From the NCBI RefSeq assembly GCF_003201775.1, contig NZ_QJJZ01000022.1:1-62824 (forward strand): a stretch of 62,824 nucleotides of DNA, in the 5' to 3' direction. Made by a program: the position numbers and the translations under genes. Below the pieces are notes generated by a model. That model saw nothing but the letters and a program-made list of their open reading frames with translations, was not told the origin of the DNA and made no database searches. This document shows positions 54,888-62,824 of the stretch, in pieces (the stretch's first letter is position 1; each line of letters begins with the position of its first letter). This DNA is from Arenibacter sp. ARW7G5Y1 (GTDB taxonomy: Bacteria > Bacteroidota > Bacteroidia > Flavobacteriales > Flavobacteriaceae).

Positions 54888-54974
54888 TTGGATTTATTAG
54901 AAATATTGATTATTTATCGTTATATATGGTAGATAGGACAAATCAATTATGCTGAATGGACATATTACTCCAAA

Positions 54975-57900
54975 TTATTTTTCCTTATTAAAAAACCATC
55001 TCAATAAGATAATAACTCCTATCATGACAATTCCGATAAGTACCTTGCTGATGAGGGTATTACTGTTGTTTTCAGGAACTTTATGGATAGTAAGATATAT
55101 TGAATCCCGAAATTGTTGACCATCTTCCGACACCAATGATAATATAATACGCATCTGATCGACAGGTTTAAGGTCTTCTTTAGAAACCTTTAACAGAAGC
55201 TTTTTACCATTTCCAGAAACTTCAACAGCTTTTATTATTACAGTATCCCGACCCTGTTTGTCGGGATTTTTTACCGACCAATTTGCTGATCCATAATTTT
55301 CAGTCCAATGATAGTTCCATTGAGTAATATCATAATTATCCAACTCTTTGGCCGCATCAGAATCAAGTTTTTGATTAAATATAATTTCGATACCATTGGA
55401 CCTCACGTTCAACGCTTCAATAAGAAAACCTTCCCCACCTGTATAGCGAATTCGGTCTAAGCTCCCGTACTTAGTAGCAAAGGAATCATCCCATCCCGTA
55501 ATTCCCGCCACATAATACTGTCCATCCAATGGGTTGACCCGTGCACGCTGTATCCCAGAGGTAAATTGAAATGGAAGGGCAGAAGCAGAAGCTTGGGTAA
55601 TTCCATCAATTTCCTGAGTCAATACCTGATACACCCATCCTTTGCCAAAACTAGTATGTATGAGACGATTTCCTAAAGGCCCCCACTCTTTGGGTGTCCA
55701 TGCACCATTCCCAGGAGAATTATCAAATTCTTGTGGCAGCCAAATTATTGGTTTATCAAATGTTTCTGGCAAAATATCATCAGGATAGTTTGGTGATGCA
55801 AGGGAGGATTTCATGCTATATTCACTTCTTCCTGGTTTTGTTAACGATCCTTTAATAGTTGGGATGTAACCGTAAAATCCGCCATCCTTAATAAGACTAA
55901 TTTTGTTCGCCGGCATCCAATTGCCCTGATTATCACTGACATATATTTCATCTTTAGGCCCAACAGTCACCCCATTGGGGGCACGGAAACCGATAGCAAG
56001 GGATTGCTGCCCCTTACCGTCCGGAGTTACTTGGATTAGATGACCTGGTTCATCATCATGTGTATATTGACCGCCCTTCGAATAAAGTAAGTTTCCCTTG
56101 CTATCCGTTTGCAAAGAGTAATTAAAAGCTTGAACGGGAACGGGGGAAACATCAGTGTCAGCGAAGAAACTTTCATAAAAATCGATTTCACTATCCCCAT
56201 TGAAGTCTATGAGTTTGACAATCCTATCACGACAGGTAACATAAATTTCATCTTTGATTACCTTTACGCCAAAGGAGTCATAAAGTCCAGTCGCAATACG
56301 TTGCCATTTTACATTTTTTAGCCCAAGGTCAATTCCACTCGCAATCCACACATCCCCCAAGTAAGTGCTCATTACCAATCGTCCATCGCTAAAAAAATCC
56401 AATCCCGATGGACGAATCCAACTATTCCATGGATTTTTGAAAGGCAAGGGTATCCTATCCACCACATAAGGATAGTTCTCCGGTATTTGAACCATATTTT
56501 CCGGCTCTAGTTTATCATTGCTATTGTAATGTATAGGGTCATAGTGCGGAATGCCCACATCTAATGCCCCTGTAAGTGTAATTGTTGTATTCCACAACGG
56601 ATCACCGCCTTTGGTGAAATCGGTCGGATCGGATATCGGTTGGTTTTGAACTTTTGCGATAAATTTTGCAAATTCCTCAAGCTCCTTAGTATTACCGCCA
56701 CTATATCGGTGTACCTTAATCAGTTGTTTTTCGGTAGATTTCGGTATAAACAATGAAACTTGTTGACTCCCATCTATATCCCAACGTAATCCCTCGATAT
56801 CTCCTTGGACTCCCACGGCCATGAAGCTTTGAGATTCCTTGTCCCCCTGCCCTATCACTACTATGCTATTTTTCGGATTTATCCATTTAGCTTCCGGAAG
56901 CATATTTTGGGCATTTAAATTATCCAGTGAAAAGACTCCCTCTTTAAAAGCAAAATTTTCATTCTTCGAAAGCCTTCCGAGAACAATCTTTCGCCAAGAA
57001 TCCCCGGGAGCAATAGCAAAGGTATGTTGTATTATTGGCTCGTTACCCAAAACCTCCACGGACGGCATCTCTAGAATTTTACGCCCAACAATAGAGTAAG
57101 AGAGAATGGTTTTCATTCCAAATTGATAATGCCCGTGGTAATCAAGCCATTTGGCTGGATACGGACTCCGCTCTGAAACCAGATTTTCAAGTTGATGGTA
57201 TCTGTCTTTAAAGCTCCAATGCATATCACTAAACCCAAGAAGTTCATGGCCTACCATGGTTGGTTCCCCCTCTCCTCGATATTTTTGATATTTGGTCTTA
57301 CTCAAATCGAAAATACCTTTCCAAGCTACCGAAGTGGACAGCCTATGAACATTGTAACTTATAAATAAGCTGTCCGCTAGCTTAATTGTCAATGCACTGT
57401 TTGTTTTATTTCCTATCTGGGAATAAATGGCTTGTCCATAATTTCCGATATGATTCTCAAAATATGATTGTCCAAACTCCTGAGATCCAGACAGAGCCTC
57501 TCTCTTTACTTTATCCTCTATTTCCTCTTTGCCTATCTGCGGTCCTGGCAAACTTTCTAAATATACATCTGTAATATTAAAATATGCCTTGGGATTTTTG
57601 CCTTTGATAAGATCTTCACGAATGTACTGTACAACAGCATAGGCTTCCTCGGGTGATAACCATCTTTGGGCACCCATTTGCCCAGCCCCATTAATGATGG
57701 TCTTCCAAATGCTGTATGGATCAGACCCATATTTAAATTCATCCAGACCAAAGGAACGGGCGGTAGGAAGTGAGGAATTACCGTTCATACCATGACATGC
57801 AGTACAGGCCCGATTATAGTATTCCCTACCTTTTTTAAGAGTCCTTTCGTCCAAATTTCTTATAATTTCGGCATGATCAATAATTGCACTATCTGATTGT

Positions 57901-58202
57901 TGTTTTGACAAAAAAGCTATGGTTTCTTTATGATTATAGCCACTTATGATTTCGAATGCGATATGCCCCTTCAGTTTACTATTTTTTAGTCTTGATTTTA
58001 TCGGTGCCCACATTTCTTTTGAAATTGCAAAATGAGAGACGTTTTCCTCAAGTCCCCATTTTAATTCTTTAAAAGAATTTATACTATAGTAGGTACCCGA
58101 ATCAGTTAATGGTGATAGCCCTAATATAGGCTCATTACATAACAAGAATATAATTAAAACCAATTGTTGTCTGCATTGCAATAATCTTCGCATGAAGTTC
58201 AA
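54975..58202 (-). CDS. Cytochrome c / DUF6797 / beta-propeller membrane-anchored oxidoreductase
   Basis: A 1075-residue exported protein. Signal peptide about 10-30; cytochrome c domain with haem motif C133-T-A-C136-H137 (ACHGMNGNSSL); a DUF6797-type middle (about 210-560); a beta-propeller of the PVC-type dehydrogenase kind (about 590-900: GLDFFSDGRLVMSTYLGDVW); a beta-sandwich tail; and a C-terminal membrane helix (about 1050-1070). The helix would anchor it with the body outside the cytoplasm. Proteins like this are predicted sugar or alcohol oxidases passing electrons to haem; the chemistry is unproven. It stands next to a sulfatase and in a sigma/FecR-controlled locus, parallel to the cytochrome fusion protein of the first locus. 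The ATG at 58202 is the preferred start. Confidence 0.87.
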   Translation of the reverse strand: MNFMRRLLQCRQQLVLIIFLLCNEPILGLSPLTDSGTYYSINSFKELKWGLEENVSHFAISKEMWAPIKSRLKNSKLKGHIAFEIISGYNHKETIAFLSKQQSDSAIIDHAEIIRNLDERTLKKGREYYNRACTACHGMNGNSSLPTARSFGLDEFKYGSDPYSIWKTIINGAGQMGAQRWLSPEEAYAVVQYIREDLIKGKNPKAYFNITDVYLESLPGPQIGKEEIEDKVKREALSGSQEFGQSYFENHIGNYGQAIYSQIGNKTNSALTIKLADSLFISYNVHRLSTSVAWKGIFDLSKTKYQKYRGEGEPTMVGHELLGFSDMHWSFKDRYHQLENLVSERSPYPAKWLDYHGHYQFGMKTILSYSIVGRKILEMPSVEVLGNEPIIQHTFAIAPGDSWRKIVLGRLSKNENFAFKEGVFSLDNLNAQNMLPEAKWINPKNSIVVIGQGDKESQSFMAVGVQGDIEGLRWDIDGSQQVSLFIPKSTEKQLIKVHRYSGGNTKELEEFAKFIAKVQNQPISDPTDFTKGGDPLWNTTITLTGALDVGIPHYDPIHYNSNDKLEPENMVQIPENYPYVVDRIPLPFKNPWNSWIRPSGLDFFSDGRLVMSTYLGDVWIASGIDLGLKNVKWQRIATGLYDSFGVKVIKDEIYVTCRDRIVKLIDFNGDSEIDFYESFFADTDVSPVPVQAFNYSLQTDSKGNLLYSKGGQYTHDDEPGHLIQVTPDGKGQQSLAIGFRAPNGVTVGPKDEIYVSDNQGNWMPANKISLIKDGGFYGYIPTIKGSLTKPGRSEYSMKSSLASPNYPDDILPETFDKPIIWLPQEFDNSPGNGAWTPKEWGPLGNRLIHTSFGKGWVYQVLTQEIDGITQASASALPFQFTSGIQRARVNPLDGQYYVAGITGWDDSFATKYGSLDRIRYTGGEGFLIEALNVRSNGIEIIFNQKLDSDAAKELDNYDITQWNYHWTENYGSANWSVKNPDKQGRDTVIIKAVEVSGNGKKLLLKVSKEDLKPVDQMRIILSLVSEDGQQFRDSIYLTIHKVPENNSNTLISKVLIGIVMIGVIILLRWFFNKEK

Positions 58203-58619
58203 TTTAACTTTTGAAAAAATGGAATAATCAAAATTGATTATGATTAGTAATTGTGTTATTTGGTTTCGCCCAACCCCTTATATTTTTCTTCAGATTTATA
58301 TATTAGCGAGATACTCTTTTAATCTATATTCTGATAGAATAATTTATCCTATACTACTTGTTGATACTTAAGTACGGAAAAGTTCAATATTTTTTCATTT
58401 CCTTAAATGATGTCCAATTTTACACTTACTTGTTTATATGGACCTCTTTACAGTTGCCTTTGGCAGTAACATGGATGATTCAAAAGAATACTTGTCCACA
58501 CAACAATATTCAAAAGCGCGCACATATTTTTGCTATTTCAACACTTCGTCCGATTTATTTTTTCAGACTTATCTTTTCCATTATTGTGTGGGAACATTAA
58601 TATGTTTCCACTTCACGTA
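58203..58619. other. 417-bp spacer without a gene
   Basis: It lies between the cytochrome gene and the sulfatase, both on the minus strand. Two overlapping plus-strand frames (58358-58600 and 58438-58644) run in different frames and show cysteine- and phenylalanine-rich, non-homologous sequence typical of chance reading. No hairpin with a T-run was seen. A promoter for the cytochrome gene is likely in it. Confidence 0.55.
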
Positions 58620-60131
58620 TTACTTTTTATTCGGATCAGGATAGCCTGAATCTCGAAACACTTCAACTGACCAGATTTGATGTAGGTGTTCTAAATCTTC
58701 TACTATAGAGGGATATTTGATGGCGTAGTTAATTTCTTCCGGGTTAAGGTCGTCTAATTTGGCCAAATAATAATCTGGCATCTTAGAATCCTTTATAGGA
58801 TGATTAGAAAACTTACCTGTAGTATCACGACCATTAAAAATCAGTTTCCAATTGCCCTTTCGAACTGCCCATGAACTTTGCCATTGCCAGTGCATAACTT
58901 CATGTGGTGAAGGTTCGATATCCGAGTTGATAACTGGTAAAATACTTTTGCCATCCAACTCATTTACTGGTAAGGGAATTTGTAGTAGGTCACATAACGT
59001 CGGAAAAATATCCATATTAGAAACAACCTGATCTCTTGTTACATTTTGTGGAATTTTTTTGGGAAAACTTATAATTGCGGGCACTCGTATTCCCCCTTCA
59101 AGAAAACTAGCTTTCGCTCCCCGCCATTTACCTGTATAGCCACCACCACCATTGCTTCCATAACTTATACCCCAGTTGAAATAATCTTCTGTTGAATGTC
59201 CATTGTCACTCATGTAAATTATAATGGTATTTTCAGCAAGACCTAGTTGATCTAATTTCGTTAAGATTTTTCCTATTCGATCATCCAAAGTACTTATCAT
59301 AGATGCATATGAACTTCTTGGCCATTTCAGGTGCTCATATTGCTTGACGAAAGTTGAATCCGGTTGTTCTGGGTAATGTGGTAAATTAAAAGGAACGTAC
59401 AAAAAAAAGGGGCTATGTTTATTTTCCTCCAAATATTTGTAAACTTCTTTTAACTGTAAATCAGGGAAATATTTGCCGTTTTCATGAATTTTGCTATTAT
59501 TTCTATAAAGATCGTGAAATGGAGGTTTTTGTCTTTCAGAATGCAAATATTGGTGAGTATAATAATCAATAAAACCGCCTCGGAATCCAAAAAAATAGTC
59601 AAAGCCGTGTTTCAAAGGATTATGGTTGTCTGTAGCTCCTAGATGCCATTTTCCAATAATTCCAGTATTGTAATCATATTGTTTCAAATATTCAGCAAGC
59701 GTTGTTTCATTTAAATTCATTGCTCTTGCTTTGTAATCGTTGGGATGGCTGGACGTCCAATCGTTGACTCCACTTCTTTGTGGAGCCCTTCCCGTCAATA
59801 ATGCCGCTCTTGACGGGCAACAAACTGAATGTGCATAGGCTTGTGTGAATTTAACTCCCTTGGCGGCTAACCTATCTAAGTTGGGAGTTTGAAGGTCCTT
59901 AGCTCCAAAATCTCTAATGTCTGAGGTGCCTTGATCATCTGCATATAACAAAAGAATATTGGGTCTGCTATTTAATTGGTCCACTATTGTCTTTGCTACG
60001 CCTGTTTGTGCATAACATCCAATATTAACGCTAAAAACAGTAATTATATAGAAGACTGTAACTACTGTAAAAAAACGCTTAAAAAATAATAATGAAAATG
60101 AGTTTATGTGCGATGTTATTATATTAATCAT
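58620..60131 (-). CDS. Exported S1-family sulfatase of the second locus
   Basis: The frame is open to a TTG at 60233, but the ATG at 60131 is preferred: it gives a 503-residue protein with a recognisable signal segment (RFFTVVTVFYIITVFSVNIG, then CYAQ). Catalytic features: NILLLYADDQGTSD, formylglycine motif C104-C-P-S-R (numbering from 60131; VCCPSRAALLTGRAPQ), GKWHLGATDNHNPLKHG and YMSDNGHS. The residue after the catalytic cysteine is also Cys. It is unrelated in detail to the five sulfatases of the first locus, with FNLPHYPEQPDSTFVKQYE typical of another S1 subfamily. It lies between FecR and the cytochrome gene, so sigma/FecR control is likely. Confidence 0.92.
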   Translation of the reverse strand: MINIITSHINSFSLLFFKRFFTVVTVFYIITVFSVNIGCYAQTGVAKTIVDQLNSRPNILLLYADDQGTSDIRDFGAKDLQTPNLDRLAAKGVKFTQAYAHSVCCPSRAALLTGRAPQRSGVNDWTSSHPNDYKARAMNLNETTLAEYLKQYDYNTGIIGKWHLGATDNHNPLKHGFDYFFGFRGGFIDYYTHQYLHSERQKPPFHDLYRNNSKIHENGKYFPDLQLKEVYKYLEENKHSPFFLYVPFNLPHYPEQPDSTFVKQYEHLKWPRSSYASMISTLDDRIGKILTKLDQLGLAENTIIIYMSDNGHSTEDYFNWGISYGSNGGGGYTGKWRGAKASFLEGGIRVPAIISFPKKIPQNVTRDQVVSNMDIFPTLCDLLQIPLPVNELDGKSILPVINSDIEPSPHEVMHWQWQSSWAVRKGNWKLIFNGRDTTGKFSNHPIKDSKMPDYYLAKLDDLNPEEINYAIKYPSIVEDLEHLHQIWSVEVFRDSGYPDPNKK

Positions 60132-60233
60132 AATAAGTAAAGTTGTATTTTTATAAGTATTAGAAAGTTTTTCAACCGTAGGAAATCCGTATAGATTTTT
60201 TTGATCTGAACAATTACGGTTAGGGTATAACAA

Positions 60234-60673
60234 TTGATTCTTAACGAAAAAAAAGATAATTCCATCCTAATTCTGCTTTAAGATGAGAGTTAATTGGATT
60301 TGACGAATTGGCAAATAAAACTTCAATTTTATACTGTTCTTCCAACTGCAATTAGTATACTGATAAAGGTTTTTTTGGATCTCATACTATTTATCCTACA
60401 AGAATCTGCTCTACTATGTCTTAAATGTTATGATAAAATTGATTTAACTTGTGAAATGAGTATAATTGGAAAACTCATCCCATGCCAAAAAGCCCAGAGT
60501 AACCCGTAAAATAGCCATATCACCTACGATCATTTCGACTTTACATAATAGGTTGCCTTTTCTAGTTGATGTAGTGTGTCTCATACTTCCCATTCAGTAC
60601 TGTAAAAACACCTACCCTTTCCAAATAAAACTGATATAGCTTAGTTAGTATTTTATGTCATAGGCACAATTTA
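60234..60673. other. 440-bp spacer between fecR and sulfatase genes
   Basis: No convincing gene. Its right end (from about 60651) is homologous to the stretch preceding the susC leader (from about 53664), marking the left boundary of the duplicated sigma/fecR segment. The rest is unrelated to the susC side, so the duplication ended here. Confidence 0.6.
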
Positions 60674-61840
60674 TTAGGTAATAATTATTTTGTTGTTCTC
60701 TATTTTATAGTTTATTTCGAACGTTTTTTTAAGAGATTCCAAAACCTCTTCAATTGTCTCATCATGAAAATATATGTTATATAGCTGCTCATCCAGCTCA
60801 CTGTTATTGTTAAGAATTACTACATTATACTTTCTTTCCAATCGCAATCTTATTTTTTTAAAGGGCGTATGCTTTAACAGAAGAATACCTTCTATCCAAG
60901 CTATGTAATCATTTGTATCTACAATTTTTGTAGATATTTCTTTAGTAAGTTTGCTTGCAGTAGCTTTATAATCAGGAAGTAAGGTAACTGTATTGCCTTT
61001 AGAGGAAACAGAAACTTTCCCCTCTACCAAAACAGTGCTTATTGTATTGTCTTCTCTATAGGCAGAGACGTTAAATTTCGTCCCTGTCACTTTAATATTC
61101 AATTGATGTTCCGTTTCAACTAGAAAAGGATCGTCTTTATTTTCTTCTACTTCAAAAAAAGCTTCTCCTTCAAGTAAGAAGACCTTTCTATTTATTCCTT
61201 TTATAAAGTTTACAGGATATTTTAAAGATGTTCCGGAATTTAAATGGACTTTGGTCTTATCTGAAAGCTCCAATTGAAAGGTTTTGCCATATGGAACTAT
61301 AATATGATTGTATTCTAATCGTCTAGAGGCTTCATCAATATAGATAAGTTTATTTCCTTTTACCTTTCCTACTATGTTACCATTACTATTGGTTAGGGCT
61401 AAGTTACTTTCCTTGTTTAATGTTAATACTTCGCCATTCTCTCTTTTAAGGATTATATTCTCGTTAGGAATAACCAGTCCTGCGGTTATGACTTTTTCAA
61501 CTTTAACATCTGTCAAGTTGACAAAGTTATTTTTAAAAACAAAGCCTACAACTAAAAATAAGCCTGTCACAATAGCAGCGTACTTTAATAGTTGCAATCT
61601 ATTACGGCGCTTTTTCTCCTCTTGGACATATCGCTTTTTATTAAAATTATTCCACGCCTCATCTATATCTAATGAAATTATCTCATTAACCCCCTTTCCT
61701 TTCTTTTTAAGAAAAAGAAGGTTCTCATAAAATATTTTATTAGTCTCTGATTTATTGATCCATTCTTGAAATCGCAATTCATCTTTTTTAGAAAGTGAAT
61801 CCTCGAGTTTTCCAAATAGTAACTGTTCAAACTTTTTCAT
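60674..61840 (-). CDS. fecR: FecR-type anti-sigma factor
   Basis: A 388-residue inner-membrane anti-sigma factor. The N-terminal cytoplasmic part (about 1-80, KKFEQLLFGKLEDSLSKKDEL) binds the sigma factor. One membrane helix (about 86-105: YAAIVTGLFLVVGFVF) is followed by the periplasmic FecR domain (about 175-275, VPYGKTFQLELSDKTKVHLN, and GEAFFEVEENKDDPFLVET) and a C-terminal DUF4974 domain (about 315-388) that contacts the STN domain of the transporter. It is the only intact FecR in the window and lies downstream of sigma copy B, 424 nt away. It is the likely partner of both nearly identical sigma factors and the STN-type SusC at 50078. Genes for target transport and sulfatase lie downstream. 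Confidence 0.95.
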   Translation of the reverse strand: MKKFEQLLFGKLEDSLSKKDELRFQEWINKSETNKIFYENLLFLKKKGKGVNEIISLDIDEAWNNFNKKRYVQEEKKRRNRLQLLKYAAIVTGLFLVVGFVFKNNFVNLTDVKVEKVITAGLVIPNENIILKRENGEVLTLNKESNLALTNSNGNIVGKVKGNKLIYIDEASRRLEYNHIIVPYGKTFQLELSDKTKVHLNSGTSLKYPVNFIKGINRKVFLLEGEAFFEVEENKDDPFLVETEHQLNIKVTGTKFNVSAYREDNTISTVLVEGKVSVSSKGNTVTLLPDYKATASKLTKEISTKIVDTNDYIAWIEGILLLKHTPFKKIRLRLERKYNVVILNNNSELDEQLYNIYFHDETIEEVLESLKKTFEINYKIENNKIIIT

Positions 61841-62264
61841 TATGCACGTGCAGATTATACTCTATAAACACAATAAAATTATTTTTGGGTACTCCCATGT
61901 ATAATTATTTTATAAAAAGACTGAAACTATAGAACAAACTGAGGTTGGCCTAGTGCCTTTTGAATAGAGATATGACATGGAGCACACGGCAATGGCGTGG
62001 TCGTGGAAATCAAACTGGGAAGGCCTATCAACATTCCATAACTATCATAAGAGGAGTAGATTTGTTATGTACACCTAACTCCATTGAAGGCCTCAGTCAA
62101 CCAATCGGGATGTTCTCGAATATTCAAATGATCACTTCATTCGGACAGAACTATTAATCAATTATTATGATTTGTAAATGACGGACTTACAGTGAAATGG
62201 TATAGACCTGGAAGTTGGGTCACAGTCTTTTCCATATTCCCTTAATCTATACAAAATGTTTTGT
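61841..62264. other. 424-bp spacer between sigma gene B and fecR
   Basis: A near-identical copy of 53924-54347. No independent gene evidence beyond the 65-codon frame that also occurs in the other copy. Confidence 0.6.
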
Positions 62265-62804
62265 CTAGTATAACAAAAATATACTTAACTGAACAGCACC
62301 AATAAAAATGTAATAGTCGGTTAAGGATTCCCTTAAAAACTTATAGGCTCTCTTTATTTGGTTTTTGACAGCATTTACAGATATTTCCAGATCTTCCGAG
62401 ACTTGTTTGTAACCATCACCATTTATTGCGCATTTTAAGAAAATTTTCTTACACTGTTTCGGTAATAAATCAATTTGCTGGTAAAGATATAGTTGATTCT
62501 CTAAACATATCATTTCCTCTTCTTTTGAAATATAGTTATAATCTAGTGTGTATGCCTCGTTTAAACAATATAGTTTCTTTTCTCTTTTTAGCTTATTGAT
62601 ACAAGCATTCTTAACGCACTGCCATAAATATGACTTTACATTGGCTATATTCCCGATTTTTTTATTCCTTAAAATGGAAATAAATACTTCTTGAACAATA
62701 TCCTCGGCATCCGATACGTCCTGAAGATAATTGTACGCAATAAGGCATAAGTCTTTATAATGTTTTTTAAATATAATCTCTATTTGTAAATTATTCTTAT
62801 ACAC
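62265..62804 (-). CDS. ECF-type RNA polymerase sigma factor, copy B
   Basis: A 179-residue ECF sigma factor, identical to copy A except for two residues close to the C-terminus (QLSIFLLY against QLNIFLLF). Regions 2 and 4 are unchanged, so both copies should recognise the same promoters. Start GTG at 62804. It is followed, after 424 nt, by the intact anti-sigma gene fecR, the usual order sigma-fecR-susC, although here fecR is followed by a sulfatase. Only about 20 bases remain to the window edge, so its upstream promoter is not fully visible. Confidence 0.94.
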   Translation of the reverse strand: MYKNNLQIEIIFKKHYKDLCLIAYNYLQDVSDAEDIVQEVFISILRNKKIGNIANVKSYLWQCVKNACINKLKREKKLYCLNEAYTLDYNYISKEEEMICLENQLYLYQQIDLLPKQCKKIFLKCAINGDGYKQVSEDLEISVNAVKNQIKRAYKFLRESLTDYYIFIGAVQLSIFLLY

Positions 62805-62824
62805 TTGGATTTATTAGAAATATA

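Larger units (their letters stand above)
53664..54905 (-). repeat. Left copy of the duplicated sigma/fecR segment
   Basis: It matches 60651-62824. The fecR part is diverged and has a 930-bp deletion, while the part from the fecR start codon to the sigma gene (53924-54903) is about 99% identical to 61841-62822 by eye; I counted about eight differences. Left boundary near TATGTCATAGGCACA, present in both copies; to the left of it the sequences are unrelated. Confidence 0.9.
60651..62824 (-). repeat. Right copy of the duplicated sigma/fecR segment
   Basis: It contains intact fecR (60674-61840) and sigma gene B (62265-62804). It matches 53664-54905, with the deletion in the other copy excepted. 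The two copies diverge again at the last bases of the window (GAAATATA here, GAAATATTG there), so the end of homology is near 62823. Confidence 0.9.

Noticed and set aside
58358..58644. Two overlapping plus-strand frames between cytochrome and sulfatase genes
   Set aside because: They overlap in different frames, are rich in Cys and Phe, have no good start context, and one runs into the sulfatase gene.

Overview
This window looks like chromosome from a marine Flavobacteriia (Bacteroidota). The DNA is AT-rich. It carries two tandem SusC/SusD pairs, six exported formylglycine sulfatases, PVC-type cytochrome c / beta-propeller oxidoreductases, an ECF sigma / FecR pair, and a XylR-type AraC regulator. 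Nothing here fixes the genus.

Region 1 (about 540-21637) is a sulfated-glycan utilisation locus. Read on the minus strand from its 5' end it is susC, susD, then four sulfatases (two of them tandem SGSH-like paralogues), a 1304-residue lipoprotein joining a PmoA-like (DUF6807) domain, a PVC-type beta-propeller, HEAT-like repeats and cytochrome c, then an MFS sugar transporter and a fifth sulfatase. A divergent XylR/AraC-type regulator (20471-21637) probably controls it across a 731-bp spacer. No glycoside hydrolase or polysaccharide lyase is visible, so backbone cleavage must be encoded elsewhere or the substrate is a small sulfated sugar or oligosaccharide.

Region 2 (21727-45542) is an integrated island of about 23.8 kb. 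Both ends carry a 43-nt 3' fragment of a tRNA-Arg(TCT) gene (21727-21769 and 45500-45542). Just inside both ends lies the same 20-bp sequence, which looks like an integrase arm site. The right part holds the mobility and replication module: an unknown end protein, an excisionase-like HTH, a rolling-circle-like replication protein, a tyrosine integrase, an AAA ATPase and a DUF3871 protein. The rest is defence-type cargo: a RadC-like JAB protein, a type IIG restriction-modification enzyme, an McrB-McrC pair directly followed by a DUF3800 protein and an HExxH (M41-like) metalloprotease, an Abi-alpha (DUF4393) protein, a secreted TPR protein with a poly-A frameshift, a membrane plus coiled-coil pair, a Shedu-type nuclease with a receiver-like N-terminus, and a CoiA-like nuclease. 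No relaxase or conjugation apparatus was seen. The minus-strand genes between 34.5 and 39.7 kb are separated by long related spacers, like gene cassettes.

Region 3 (45500-62824) starts with a second tRNA fragment and a second tyrosine integrase (45687-46901) that lacks the usual first catalytic arginine. About 1.5 kb of apparently non-coding DNA follows. Then comes a second locus on the minus strand: sigma factor B (62265-62804), intact fecR (60674-61840), sulfatase (58620-60131), a DUF6797-type cytochrome c / propeller protein (54975-58202), sigma factor A (54348-54887), a deleted fecR pseudogene (53687-53923), an STN-bearing susC and susD. The two sigma genes and their upstream DNA are about 99% identical by eye. 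The fecR copy beside susC lost 930 bp between 9-bp direct repeats and also has a stop codon. The intact FecR probably serves both sigma factors and the STN-type SusC in trans.

Main candidates for something undescribed: the McrBC-DUF3800-metalloprotease operon with its upstream type IIG enzyme, the receiver-fused Shedu nuclease, the small membrane/coiled-coil pair in the cassette-like array, and the sigma/fecR duplication with FecR loss. All functional statements come from reading motifs; no database search was run.
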